64,000 nucleotides of DNA from Eudorina sp. 2006-703-Eu-15 (lineage: Eukaryota > Chlorophyta > Chlorophyceae > Chlamydomonadales > Volvocaceae). The position numbers and the translations under genes are program-made. Location: the NCBI GenBank assembly GCA_003117195.1, contig BDSI01000177.1, forward strand, positions 140,658 through 204,657. Direction: 5' to 3'. Of the stretch, positions 24,401 to 36,600 are shown piece by piece; the stretch's first letter is position 1, and each line of letters begins with the position of its first letter. The notes beneath the pieces were generated by a model, which saw only the letters and a list, made by a program, of their open reading frames with translations, made no database searches and had not been told where the DNA came from.

Positions 24401-26606
24401 GTACATTATCAATGATGTTACCGTGCACCGTGTATTTAGGTAAGAGACCCGCCCGACCCAAACCAAGGACCACATACCGTGTATGCATGGGCCCGTCCGT
24501 CCATGCCACAACCGACCCGTGGACCCACCTCGCATGGCCCAACACGTCCAGACCGCCGCCATCGGACTCGTCCCGTCCGTCGCCGTCGTCGCCGCCACCG
24601 CCGCCAACCGTCCGCTTAGCCAGTATCGCGTTCCTCCTCCTCCTCCTGCTGCTGCCGTCTCCGCCGCTGTCGTCTCGATCACCGTCATCGGACGCGTACA
24701 TGTCCACATCGTCATCGACGTCGTACTCGTCGTAACTGTCATCGCCGTCATCGCCCTCGCCGTCATCCTCGCCGCCCTCGTCCCCGGCCTCGCTACCGCT
24801 CTCCTCGTCTGTGACCACAGGCCGTAGCAGCGCACTGACGCTGCTGCTACTGCCGCCCCCATCCTCATCGCTGTCGTCGCCTCCGTCGCCTCCGCTGCAC
24901 CGCCAGCCGTCTCCGTCACCGCCGACGCCTCCGCCGCCTTGGCCTCCGCCGCGTCCAGGCGGTTCCGGAGCAAGGCGAGGGGGGGCCTCCGGTGCCGGCA
25001 CATGGGCGTGTTTCGTCACCGCTGACAGCGACACCACCACCTCATCGCCGTCGCCTCCGCTGCCCCCGCCCGGCCCCGACCTGCCGCCGCTTGCCCGAGG
25101 CAGCAACGGCAGCACCGTGGCGGTAGCGCGGACGGCATCCAGCTGGACTACCTCCACCGGTACGAACAACCGCGAGCCTGGCAGCAGCGCCAGGGCCTTC
25201 CGGCCCACCTCCAGTTCTCCAAACGCGCGGGCGCCAGTACGTCCCTCATCCTCGCCTACGCCACCGCCGCCTCCCAGCCCCCGCCGCTGCTGCTGCTGCT
25301 GCTCCTGCTGCTGCTGCCGCCGCTGCTGCGGGCCTGCTACTGCCCCCGGCCGTCCTTCTCCTGCTGCTGCTGCTGCGGCTGCGATCGCTGCTGATGATGT
25401 TGACGGTCCGTCGCAGGGTCGTACCAGCGGCTCCATCACCTCCACCGGGTCCAGCATGAAGGGCCTGAGGGCCGGTGGGGCACATCGGGGGAGGGGGCGG
25501 GAGAGGGGAATGGCCCGGAGCATGAGAGAGAGAGAGAGAGCGGCGCGGGCGGCCCAGCGGGTCACTGGGCGGCCCAGCGGGTCACCGGGCGGCCCAGCGG
25601 GTCAGCCGCCAGTCCAAGGGTTCTCAGCGGGTGGAGGACGGCAGCGTGCGGCCTGTCCGGCCCGTGGCCACAGGCCAGGGGGACAAGCGTTGGAGGAGTG
25701 TCCCAGTGCGCTGTTTATTGCCCCTTGGCGGGGTGGTGATCGGTGCTTGGCGGCCATGACCACGGCTCGAAGGCCTTACCCATCTGGAGCTATGCCGTAC
25801 ACCGTACATCGTACACGCACCTGGTTGGCACTCCGAACGCCACGGATAGGGTGCCGGCCTGCAGCGAGAGGCAGAGCGGGGCCCGGGGGCCGGGGCAGGG
25901 CCAGGGGATGGTTGGCGGAGTACGGCATCACGGCTCTCAAGCAGCAGCAACACAGGATGGGCGGATCGGAGCCCGCAGCAATCCGCGCTTGACGTGGCAG
26001 GGAGCCTCGGAACCAGCCCGTTCTTTCCGCAGAGGAGAAAGGTGGGTGTCCCTCTCCCGCCACCCACCTGGCGTCCGGGTCCGAGTACACGTCCCGCGTA
26101 CCAGCGGCCGTCCATGTAGCGGAAGTGGCAGGGACCCGGTGGCTGCACACCAGGGTGACGCGATGCGGTTGCGGGCGACAGGACCGGCTGTTGCTGCTGC
26201 TGCTGTTGCGGCTGCTGGTTGGCGGGCGGCACAGGCTGCGAGGGTTGGGGTTTGGCGACGGCCTTGCTGCCGGTGCGGCAGGGGAGTTCGGTGGTAGCGG
26301 CGAGCTGGTGGAGGATGCGCGCTCGCTTTATCTCCAGGAGGGCGGACTCCAGCTCCGACACCGCGGCACGCAGCTCCTCGCGCATCTGCGCAGTGGATTC
26401 CAAGGCCACGGTGTACTCCTGCCGTTGGTTACCGGGCGGCCCGTGTGTTTTGGAGAACCGGCTGCCATGGCACATACCTGCAGCAGCTCTGCCATGCCGG
26501 TGTCGCCGTCAGAGGAAAGCGCGATGGCATCATCTAGCCCTGTGAGTGCCTCGCGCTGGGAAGCAAGCTGGCTTTCCAGCTCGGCTTCGATGTTATCCTC
26601 CGTCAT
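20969..26606 (-). CDS. ZGPAT-like Tudor/G-patch RNA-processing protein, 10 exons
   Basis: Exons on the minus strand: 26606-26478, 26418-26068, 25858-25821, 25464-24529, 24022-23892, 23602-23517, 22979-22826 (or from 23012), 22360-22134, 21254-21162, 21058-20969. All are in phase; 744 or 755 aa. Order: coiled coil at 1-85 (MTEDNIEAELESQLASQ, then a Glu/Leu-rich helix ending EIKRARIL); Gln run; Tudor-like segment at 140-175 (CHFRYMDGRWYAGRV, then LSVAFGVPTRPF); acidic Asp/Glu/Gly region at about 330-450; G-patch at 500-530 (VRMGYVRGRGLG); basic helix ending LFDFINSSLG; C-terminal coiled coil ending DKDAQKKWLKF. This matches the layout of ZGPAT and plant CCCH/G-patch proteins, whose G-patches typically activate DEAH helicases. 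The C-X-C-X-C-X3-H finger expected after the Tudor-like part is not found. Role in splicing or RNA handling is family inference; nuclear. Confidence 0.85.
21288..21323 (+). repeat. Dispersed GT/TTTAGAA-GCAACC-CCCG motif, copy 2
   Basis: GTGTGTTTAGAAGTGCAACC is followed by CCCG units and GAT, in intron 8 of the G-patch gene. A pure GT run follows at 21431-21457 instead of directly after the motif. Confidence 0.7.
21431..21457 (+). repeat. (GT)n microsatellite
   Basis: Perfect dinucleotide run followed by G10, in intron 8 of the G-patch gene and about 110 bp from motif copy 2. Confidence 0.9.
23332..23460 (+). repeat. TGCTCGTCCCC 11-bp minisatellite
   Basis: About ten units of an 11-bp repeat with TTTG variants, in the intron between exons 6 and 7 of the G-patch gene. 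Confidence 0.85.
25549..25608 (+). repeat. 20-bp tandem triplication
   Basis: Three adjacent units GCGGCCCAGCGGGTCACYGG (25549-25568, 25569-25588, 25589-25608) in intron 3 of the G-patch gene. A short (GA)n run lies just upstream, at about 25525-25540. Confidence 0.85.
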
Positions 26607-29600
26607 CTTTCCAATTTGACACAAGCGCCGCAAGCAACTGTGCTGCGCCTCAGACTTGCGACATGATATCCAGATGATTTCAGATGGGTCAATCAGTAAA
26701 GGCAACCAGCCAAATTTGCCTTCATCATAATCTTTGCTGAATTTTGGTTGGGAATGTTCCGAGGACAGGGAAGCCCAACAGCGTATGCACCGTTTGCATC
26801 ACTATTAACATATATAATTAAAAAGAGCGCCTCGGATATGGGGTCAACCCTGTTGGCTTGTGCCGTTTTCAGTTTTCTGTTTGGTGAGCGCGGGACCGGA
26901 ACGGACCGCAGATCCTTCAGTCTGACTTGCCGTCTGAAATCTTGCCGGCCTTGCCTGGTGGTCGAGGTGCAGTGCCCTGAAATCGATACCGCTCGCAAGA
27001 CCGTGTTGTGCATGCAGCTCAGCCTGTGCACGCAGGTGCACGCACCTGAATGCACGTACCTGAATGCACGTCTCGCGCGCCGCCGATGTGAATAGGTCCT
27101 GCAAGACATGAGCTGTCCAGCCCTTCAACCAATCATGTCCGATATGCGGGATACTTACGGCATGTCCAACCCTGTGAACCCCTATCCGGTCGGGTATTGG
27201 GCATGCATTTGGCGTGAACGCACGTCAGGAACTAACCCTTCCTTTGAGTCACAGCGCAGTGTTTCTCCTAACCCTTCAGCTTTCCATCACTATCCGCGTG
27301 ACCAATGGTCAAGGAGGTAACACAACTGGTCTTTTATCATTGGGGTGGTCGAACAAAGTCGACGCCAGAAATTGCGGAAGGCTCCGAGGAGCACGACCGT
27401 CGGGGATGGAATAAGTTTTCAACCAGCAAAAGTCGCGACTCGGTTAGACCTCACAGTCTGCGACATTGCCCCAAGCGCAGAGATGCTTGACGTCGGCGCA
27501 TCGGACAACCCCACCCCGACCGCATGTCTAATTCACATTACGGCCAGATGATGGTGGGTCAATACAGGCCTACCCCCCCCTGCGCTCTCCTCCCACCTGA
27601 GCACTGGTGCTCCGTGAGCAGTTAGTTGACCGACCTCCAATGATCCCTTGCCGCCGCCCGGATGGATGATGTCGTCCGCCGCGTCTGCCAGACATTCTTT
27701 GCACCTCGGGTGGTTCGTTCAGTCGCGATGAAGATGAAACGAGTACTGAAGGATGAAGCCCCGAAGCGACCACTCGTAGTCGCTAGCCGGGTTTGGCACA
27801 TCCGTGTGATTATACACAAGCGGCCCCCCGGCCTTCTGAGCAGCGGAACAACGAAAGCAGCTTGAACAACCCATCCCATTCACCCCAACACAGGCCTACC
27901 CAGCGGCGCAGAACCATCTGGTTCCCGGGAAGGGAGCACCAACCACCAAGACTGGCGAGATCTATGCCACTGCGTCCTGGTTAGCCGGAGGAAGCAGTGG
28001 CCATCACGTGCAGCCCGTATAGATCCGCTACCCCGACCCCGGACAGCAACCTGTACCACCAGCGACTTTTCAACAGACAGTGACTTTGTTGCGCCGACAC
28101 CTGTGATGTTAACTCATCGTCACCCGCCCGTACTTGAATAGTACCGAGGGTCGGAGGGCTCTTCGCAAGGTCTGGACCCGGATCCGCGGGTCGCGGCACC
28201 CACACTCCATCCCCCGTTGGTCATGCATGCTCGCGCTGACCTGCCTTTGCTCCGCAGCACACTCCCTCGCGGTCTGAGCACACAGGTCGCGGTGCCCTCG
28301 CAGGTCGCGGTGCCCTACTTTAACTTCACACAAAGCGCCGCGGCACCGCTTCCGCCGGCTTGCGGCCCACTCGGAAGCCTGCCTGACCGGGGCCTGCTGA
28401 CTGGCATCGTTCCAGGGCGGCGGCTCTGAGGCAGCGGTCAGGGTGCTGCTAGACTCCTCATGTTGGAGCCCCTATGTTGCTTATTATGGGCAGGTTTCTG
28501 CAGGTAGCAAGGCCGCCGCTGGTAGATTCATCTCTGTTAAGATTCGCCATTGACATGGCCCGTTAGTGGCCCGCTCCGGTGGTGCCCGGTCAATGCCAGT
28601 GATGCCACGCGCCTGGGCGGTGTGTGCGGCCGATTGCGATTATGGTAAGATCCGTAGTCCGTATTACGATGAGGCTTTGGGGGGCGTTTTCGGAAGCTGG
28701 GGGCCTGGGGCAGGTCGAGCAAAAAATGTCTACCAAGGGGGACAAACACAACGCCAGCGAAGGTCACGTTCGTGCATCAGATGCTGTGGCGCGATGCTAC
28801 AGACCGCAAACGGCGTTTCAGTGAAGCTTCTACCGCTTCCACTTGGGCATCACCACAGTGTCGTGACACAGGGAGTGATTGACACAGCGCGTGTTCAGTT
28901 TGCCGTTAGGGTTTCAGTGGCCATCTCGTTGGGCCGACGGTTAGGTTTCCCGTTATTCAGTTGATCACGAGCGCGCGAACTCTCTCAGTAGTGAGCGCCG
29001 CATTTATTGCCTGCACAAGTATTCTCGTCTTATTCTGGTAGTCCATGAGCGTGATGCGAATGTGCGTGAACTTGGTTGCATTGGGCCCATGAGGTAGATT
29101 CGTCGCTACAGGGAGGATAGTTTCGGGCCATCTGCGTCCCTTAGGCTCGCTGCTCAGCCGAGCTGAGCAGCGGTGTGACACGATTGCTGTCTTTACAGAT
29201 ACACCTCTTAGTGTATGGATTGCACCTCTTAGTGCGCAGTTCTTGCCTGGACAAGGCATTGCTGTAACATCCCAACGAGTGCCGCCGCAACAACATCTCT
29301 CGTGGACGACAACGCGCAAAGATAAAGTCAGCTGTGCATTGCAGACCGTGTGCCGCTGACAGAGTCTGCGCAGGTGCTGTCCTGCGTCTGCCCGCTTGCA
29401 GTGCGCATTATCCGTCGTGTCCCATTCTCCCCGTGCCGTACGTGCCGTGCAGCGCATGCATTGTGTCATGACAACAGGGCATCATACCTCCTGGTCGATC
29501 AACTTCCTAATTTGGCCGGTCAATCGTACACTACCGCTAACCGCTGTAGGACACGGTCACAGGAAGGTGGCGGTTGTCGGTAATCGAGTTCTGGGAATGT

Positions 29601-30617
29601 ATGATAAAACTCACGCAGTGTATGGCCACGAAGGTCATGGACCCCGATCCCCGAAGGCCATCGACAACGGCACCGTATCGCATCAGGGCGACGACCGAGA
29701 CGTCACAAACATATAATGCAGGCAACGACCATGATGCTTAATTATCGCATGCTTTGATATCGAACCTTCCCTCATCTATCCATTGGCAAGCTATGATAGA
29801 ACATTCCTCGTCGAAACGAGCAGCAGAAAACTTTAAATATATTTACTAGAATCTAGCTTAAGATCTATATAACTTCATATACAGAATCATGATAACCATA
29901 GCGATATCGCGTCGTGAGGTCGCGCGTCGTAAGATGTCCACGGGCAGCAGGCTTCATCTCCCCACACCTGGGACTTCTGACATGAGACTTTTAGGTGGTA
30001 TTTCTATATTTGCTTTAGAGCAAATCTGTTTACGATGTGCTGATCGCCACAAAGGTTACGGCAGCGATGGTACATAGTACTGGTGGACGACGGAAAATCC
30101 ATGGCTACAACGATTTAAATGAGGGTGAGAAATAATTCTTATGTTAGTGCTTAGTGGTGCTTGCAGATGGAATACAACTTTCTCTTGCCAACTGTTGTTC
30201 TGCTTCAAAATAAACAATTCCGTGTTGCAATAATTTGATCCTCGGGGCTTCAAAAGAGCTTTGTTACTACCGGATCCTGCGCTCCCAACTGCTATTGGTT
30301 TTGTCGTACGCCATGGGGCACATGTCAAGGCACATGTCTGATTTGTATTTCAGGACATGAATTCATTGCAATAGTTTCTACTTCAGAGGTTCGACAGTGA
30401 CTCGCGCTGTATGTATCGTGGTTTCGTTGCAACATTCTTTGTAGACGAAATTTCGGGGCTGAAGGATTGCTGCACTGTGCCTTTCACAACTTCTCCATGA
30501 CTTTAAACAATTTCGCTCCGCGGTGCTATTTCTGATCAACGCTGTTACTGCTCCTTTCGTGTCCAGTTTCTTGCTTGTTTGGACAACACACTCTCGCGCG
30601 CAGCTTTTTAGCGAAGG
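26607..30617. other. 4-kb divergent intergenic region, no supported gene
   Basis: It separates the start of the minus-strand G-patch gene from the start of the plus-strand ammonium transporter, so both promoters should lie here. Open frames on both strands are short and unrecognisable. An 11-bp-arm palindrome sits at 29148-29172. 29740-30250 is strongly AT-rich. Confidence 0.45.
29148..29172. repeat. Short perfect inverted repeat
   Basis: Arms CGCTGCTCAGC (29148-29158) and its complement (29162-29172) around a 3-nt centre. It could be a hairpin or a dimeric protein-binding site; no further support. Confidence 0.6.
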
Positions 30618-33600
30618 ATGGCCAGTGTTAGTCCACCTACAGCTGGTGGTTGTACGCCTGAGCAGTATAGCATAATCCTGCAGGCGTTGCACGATGATTC
30701 CGCCGCCGCGACGGCTCTTTGCAAGGTCTTCGCTACCAGCAACCGAACAGAGGAAGTGGCTATGGGGCTGAATACAGTGTTTATGGTGCTGAGCGGCGCG
30801 CTGGTGTTCATCATGGTGAGGCCAACTGGTGCCCGTAGATAGGGCTTTTTGCTCTGTGGCTTCGACGCCCGCGGCATTCCGTCTTATCTCGTCATCTCCA
30901 CGTTCATTTCTTCAGCATGGAGGCTTCGCTATGCTCGAGGCAGGCGCTATTCGCAGCAAGAACGCGGTAAGTGCCCGGGCCCAGCTTCGAGGCAGGTCGA
31001 GCCTCGCCGCAAGTTGCACCCCAGTTCCCCACTCGAGCCTTCCACCAGCTCATCTTTTCCGTATCGGCTATAAGAAACCAATGCCGTCGCGCCTCGCGGT
31101 GGTGGCGCTCTTGCTGTCCGGCGCCTTGTCTAGCCGCCGGAAGCCGTGCCCGCGGGACTGAACTTCACGGACCTTGGGTCGGAACCAGCCCGGCCGAGAG
31201 CCCACCTACCTACCTACCTACTTTCATACACACCTACACAGCTACACAGCTACTTGTATACCTGCCTACCTGGCTGGCTGGCTGGAGGAACCCGCCTCCT
31301 CGAGCCGGTCGGCATCACCACTCGTCGGACAGTGCATGACCCCAAACACGACGCCGCGGGGCTGTCTTCTGTGTGCACCGCCTCACCTCCCTCCTCGCGG
31401 GCCCACCACCGTCTGTGTCTCTCGGGGCGCCGCGCCGCGGTCCCCCCTTCACGCGCAGATGAACATCCTGCTCCAGACGGTGCTGGACGGGGCCGCCAGC
31501 GCCGTCATGTGGTACTTGGTGGGGTACGGCTTCGCGTACGGCATCGGAGACAACCCGAACGGCTTTGTGAGTGCGGCCAGCCATGCGGCGGGGCACCCAG
31601 GGGAGGGGGGAGGGGGCGGAAAGGGGGGGTCCCGGGGCGGTCTTAAGGATGCTCGCCAGTCAGGGAGCGGGCTTGCGTGGGGCATGCGGCAGTACGGCAG
31701 TACGGGAACGGGCCGTACACGGGCAATTGCCCGTGACGAGCAAAATCCGGCCTCGTGCCCGTATCCCTGACTGCCCTTTTGTTTTGTCATCCGCCCTCCT
31801 CCTCCTCCTTCTCCGGGGACCCATATCCTTCCGTGCATCATCAGCACCCCCATCCCCTCCCAGCTCCGTCGCACGGACCTCTAGGGCGGGTTAGCGCCTC
31901 GCACCCCATCCAGTGCCATCCCATCCCGCACCGGCTGCCCACGTCCCGCCTTGGACCCCCCTCCTGCGGCCCCAGATCGGCGACGCCGTGTTTGGACTGT
32001 CCCGCTACGTTTCCCACGAGAGCAGTGCGGGGACGGGCAACTGGACCAACTGGTTCTTCCAGTGGGCCTTCTGCGCCACTGCTGCCACCAGTGAGTGAGG
32101 ATTGAGGACGGGGCGGAAGGGGGAGTGCGGATGGGGCTGAGGCGAGGGAGAGGCGGGCCCAGCCCCTCGCCGGACAGCGTAGGGCCCGTAGAAGGTTGTA
32201 CTCGGGGCCATGTCGGGTCAAGGGAGGGGTCGGGGCAGGGCGGGGCGAGTTGAGTCGGGGCGAATTGAGTCGGGGCGGGGCGGGCCTTCGCGCAGTGCTC
32301 GTCGATGGAGTTCTCGGGGGCCCGGGGTCGGGGCAGGGCCCCACTGCCTGAGAGCCGCCATGAGCGGATGGTGCCAGGCGGTGGGCACCTGATGGGGCCT
32401 CCAGCCTCCCCCTCCCCCATTGGTGGCGTCACAGAGGTCCCCCTCCTCGGGCTCTCAACCCCTCCTCGGGCTCTCAACCCCTCCGGTGCCCTCCTGCCAC
32501 CTTCCCCTTGCCCTCCCGGCCAGTCCCCGCGGGTGCCGTGGCGGAGAGGTTCAACTTCAACGCCTATCTGGGTGAGTCGGTCGGAGGCTGGAGGGGCTGC
32601 GGGGGCCTAATGGGCGGAGGCCGGAGGGGCTGCGGGGGCCTTATGGGCGGGGCCGGAGGGGCTGCGGGGGCCTTATGGGCGGAGGCCGGAGGGGGAAGCG
32701 GGGGCCTTATGGGCGGAGGCTGGAGGGGCTGCTGGGGCCTTATGGGCGGAGGCCGGAGGGGCTGCGGGGGCCTTATGGGCGGAGGCCGGAGGGGCTGCGG
32801 GGGCCTTATGGGCGGAGGCCGGAGGGGCTGCGGGGGCCTTATGGGCGGAGGCCGGAGGGGCTGCGGGGGCCTTATGGGCGGAGGCCGGAGGGGCTGCGGG
32901 GCCTTATGGGCGGAGGCCGGAGGGGCTGCGGGGGCCTTATGGGCGGAGGCCGGAGGGGGAAGCGGGGGCCTTATGGGCGGAGGCCGGAGGGGGAAGCGGG
33001 GGCCTTATGGGCGGAGGCCGGAGGGGCTGCGGGGGCCTTATGGGCGGAGGCCGGAGGGGGAAGCGGGGGCCTTATGGGCGGAGGCCGGAGGGGGAAGCGG
33101 GGAAAACAGCGGCCCGGTGGGCTGGTGGGGGTTACCTGGCTGCGCTAACGGCCATGCGAGAGAAGTGGAGCGGTGGAGTGTGAGGAGCACCATGCCAGGG
33201 TCTATAGCATCTCGAGGGGGGGCGTTCGGTGGCGGGGCGGGTGCGGTTTCGCTGTCTGTATTGACAAAGGGTGTCGGTGGCGGGGCGGCCGCTGGCTGCC
33301 AGCTGGAGGGGTGTTCGGAGTGCCGGTTGGGTCCGCGGTCAGCACTCGGTGCGGTCCGGTTCGGCTCGGCGACCGCTGGGTACGCTTCTCGCCACTGGCC
33401 CACGGCAGAAATGCCATCCATCCAAGGACATCGCAACAGCGAACCCTAGACTGTACACAATACAATCCGTGCGCGTGCAACCTGACTGACCGCTCCCCCA
33501 GCACACCATCACCGCACCCCGCCCACTTCCGCGCCCCGAGCGGCGGGGCCCAAGGAATCCCTCCCTCCCGTGACAAACTCGCGTATCCACCCCTCCAGGC

Positions 33601-36600
33601 TACTCCCTCTTCCTGGGCGGCTTCGTGTACCCGGTTGTCGTACACTGGGTCTGGTGTCGTACCGGTTGGCTGGGGTACGGCGCCGATAAGCCGCTGCTGG
33701 GGGCCGGCATGATCGACTTCGCAGGCAGCGGGGTGGTGCACATGACGGGAGGGCTGGCGGGTGAGAGGGGCGGGGAGGGTCGGGAGGGTCGGGTTGGGGG
33801 GCGTTGTGGGGCGGGTGGGGGTTGCGGGGTCCGTCGGGCGAGTGCGGGTTCTCAGGAGCCAGCCCGCGGAGCCCTGGCAGGTCGGGGGTGGGTTAGGGGC
33901 TTGCAAGGGTGGAGGCGTGCGCAACATGAGGGAGGGGTGTGCAACGGTGGTGGACCAAAAAGAGCCAGGGCCCGTGCCTGGGTCTGGCGCGAGATGAGCA
34001 GACAGCGGGGGCGTGTAGGCGGACGAGGTCGGGAGGAAGGGCGGTTTAGGTAGCCGTTGGTATGGTACGGCATGTCGAGGGGGTCTGGTACGGCATGCGA
34101 CCATTCCCTCGGCCCAAGAAATCTTCTCCTGTTTGTCTCTCCTGTCCCTGTCCCTTACCTGTCAAGTAGGGTACATAGAGTCGCCTCCCCCACCCCACCC
34201 CAGTTCCCTGCGAAGCGGGAACGACAGCACCCCCGCGCCACCAGCGCCCCCAGCACTCCGCCATACTCTTCTGTTCATGGGGTTAAACGCTGCCGTTCAC
34301 TGCTGTACATTGTCGTACACTGTCGTGCGCAGGTCTGACGGGCGCCGTGATGGTGGGTCCCCGGCTGGGCCGCTTCGACATGAACGGCAACCCGGTGCCC
34401 ATGCCGGGGCACTCGGCCATCCTGGTGGTGCTGGGGACGGTGCTGCTGTGGTTTGGATGGTGAGGGGATAGGGCTGGGGGGGCGCGGGAGGGGCGGGGGG
34501 GCTGGGGTGGGCGGTAGCCGACCTGGCGGCACCTCGGACCTCGTGGTGCTGCCCCTGGAGCCTCCGTCCTCCCCGCGGGGCCCTTAGGGGGCTACCCCCG
34601 CCCCGGCCCCCAGCCTATCATCGCAAAGGCAACAACGCAGCGCTATATATCGATGTATGTCTACCAGCTTCCTACGCCCCTCGCTCGTGCCGAACCGTCG
34701 CCCTGGCAGCAGCGCAGTTTGAAATGTCGACCAGCTTCCTTACCCCCCCCCCCGCTCGTGGCCCCCTCCTCCTGCCCAGGGTCCGGGGGGGTTATTGGGG
34801 CTGTAGGGGCCGGGGGGCGGACGGCCCGGGGGGAAGCTGATGCGCGTGTGTGCCGGCGGCTGAGCTGACCGGTGGCCTCCGTCCCCCGGCCCGTGCACAC
34901 CCGCGCGGCATGTTCCATGTGGCTGTGCTCCCTGTCTGAGTTTGTGCGGCTGTACGGCATTGCGTAGGTACGGCTTTAACCCGGGCAGCGCCCTGGCGGC
35001 TGACACGGCGGGCGCGGCGGCGGCGGCGGGGCGGGCGGCCGTCACGACGACGCTGTCGGGCGCGGCGGGCGGCCTGACGTGTCTGGCGCTGGCGGTGGCC
35101 CGGAACCTGGTGGGAGGGGGAGGGGGGTGGGGGGAGGGGGCATACAGGAAATTGGTTTGACACTCAACTGCGCTGCAGCCAGAGCAGAGGAGGGTGCGTG
35201 TGTATAAGAAAAACTGACCCGGCGGGGGCGTATGTGTGTGGGGTGGGTGGGGGGTGGGTGCGTCTTTGTGTTTTCTTCCGTGTGCGCTTTTTGAGCAGCA
35301 GTCGGAACAGCAGTCGCACCCGCAGTAGCCGATCCCCTAGGACAATCCGGGGACCTGTCAATCGGCCCGCCGCCAGCCTGCCCGCCGCGGCGGTCATGCT
35401 CGCCGCGCTGGGCCCTGCTGGTTGCCGGGAGGCGCCCAGTCTCAGTCCAGCGCAGCAGCCCTCAGTCCTCGTCGACTTAAACTCCCGCGGGGGTCTCTGT
35501 GGCCCCAACCGCACCTTGCTCTCCCCTCCGCCCCTGGTCCAGAGGCCCGCAGCCTTCCCCCTGCCTCGCACAGGTTTAGTTCTTTACTTTCCGATCCCGA
35601 CCCTGGCCCTGACTGACTCGACCCTGGCTGACGCGACTGTGACGCCCACTCGGCCCCTCCCCCCGACCTCCTCGGCGTCAACGGCCTGCAAAACACCCCT
35701 AACTACCTACCCGTTCTCCCCCCTCACAACCCCCCGTACGACTCCCCTGACGACCCGATGTTTGCTCTGGCAGCAGCAGCGCAGTATAAGTATGTCTACC
35801 AATTCCTATACCCCTCACGACCCCCCAACTCCCAACACCTGCGCTCCGCGGCCCCCGCCCCCCGTCCCCCGTCCTCCAGTCCTGGGACCTCGCCTCGCTG
35901 TGCAACGGCATGCTGGTGGGCTTCGTGGCCATCACCGCCGGGTGCGCCCTGGTGGAGCCGTGGGCGGCGCTGCTGTGCGGCTGCCTGGCGGCGGCGCTGT
36001 TCGAGGGCGCGTGTCTGCTGCTGCTGCGCATGCGGGTGGACGACGTGGTGTCGGCGGGGCCCATGCACGGGGCCTGCGGGGCGTGGGGGGTCGTGTTTGT
36101 GGGGCTGCTGGCCAAGCAGGTAGGCGAGGAGGGGGAGGAGGAGGGGGAGGGGGAGGAGGAGGGGGAGGCGGCCGGAGCGGGTGCTGACCCGCGGGTCGGG
36201 GATGGGGTTTGTGATTGGGGCGGGACAATGAATCGAGGTGTCGTGACAGCGCGATGTGCGGATCAGCGGATCGGGTCGGTTGTGTTGGGGGATATGAGGC
36301 AGAGGGTGCAGGAGGCAGATGTTGAAGGGGGTCACGGATGCGCGCTGATTCCCCAGGAGTATTTATCGCCGGGCTGAGTGTGTCTGGGCTGTTTTTCTTT
36401 TTAATCCCCAGAGGAGCTCAGCTCAGCTCAGCTGCCGACGTCGCGACTGCGCTTCGGTAAAGAAGGGAGCGGGCGGTGGTGGGTCAGGAGCACCGCCCAT
36501 CCGCCCTGCGCCATGGGCGGTGGCTGTGTCCGCTGCCTTCGGCCTGCTCGTATCCCGCCTGACCCGGGGACGCTGCGCCGTGTGATCACGAGTATTGAAT

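Noticed and set aside
32508..33449. A 313-codon Gly-rich frame as an independent gene
   Set aside because: It is exon 5 of the ammonium transporter running into the intronic 33-bp repeat; kept only as a finding on intron retention.
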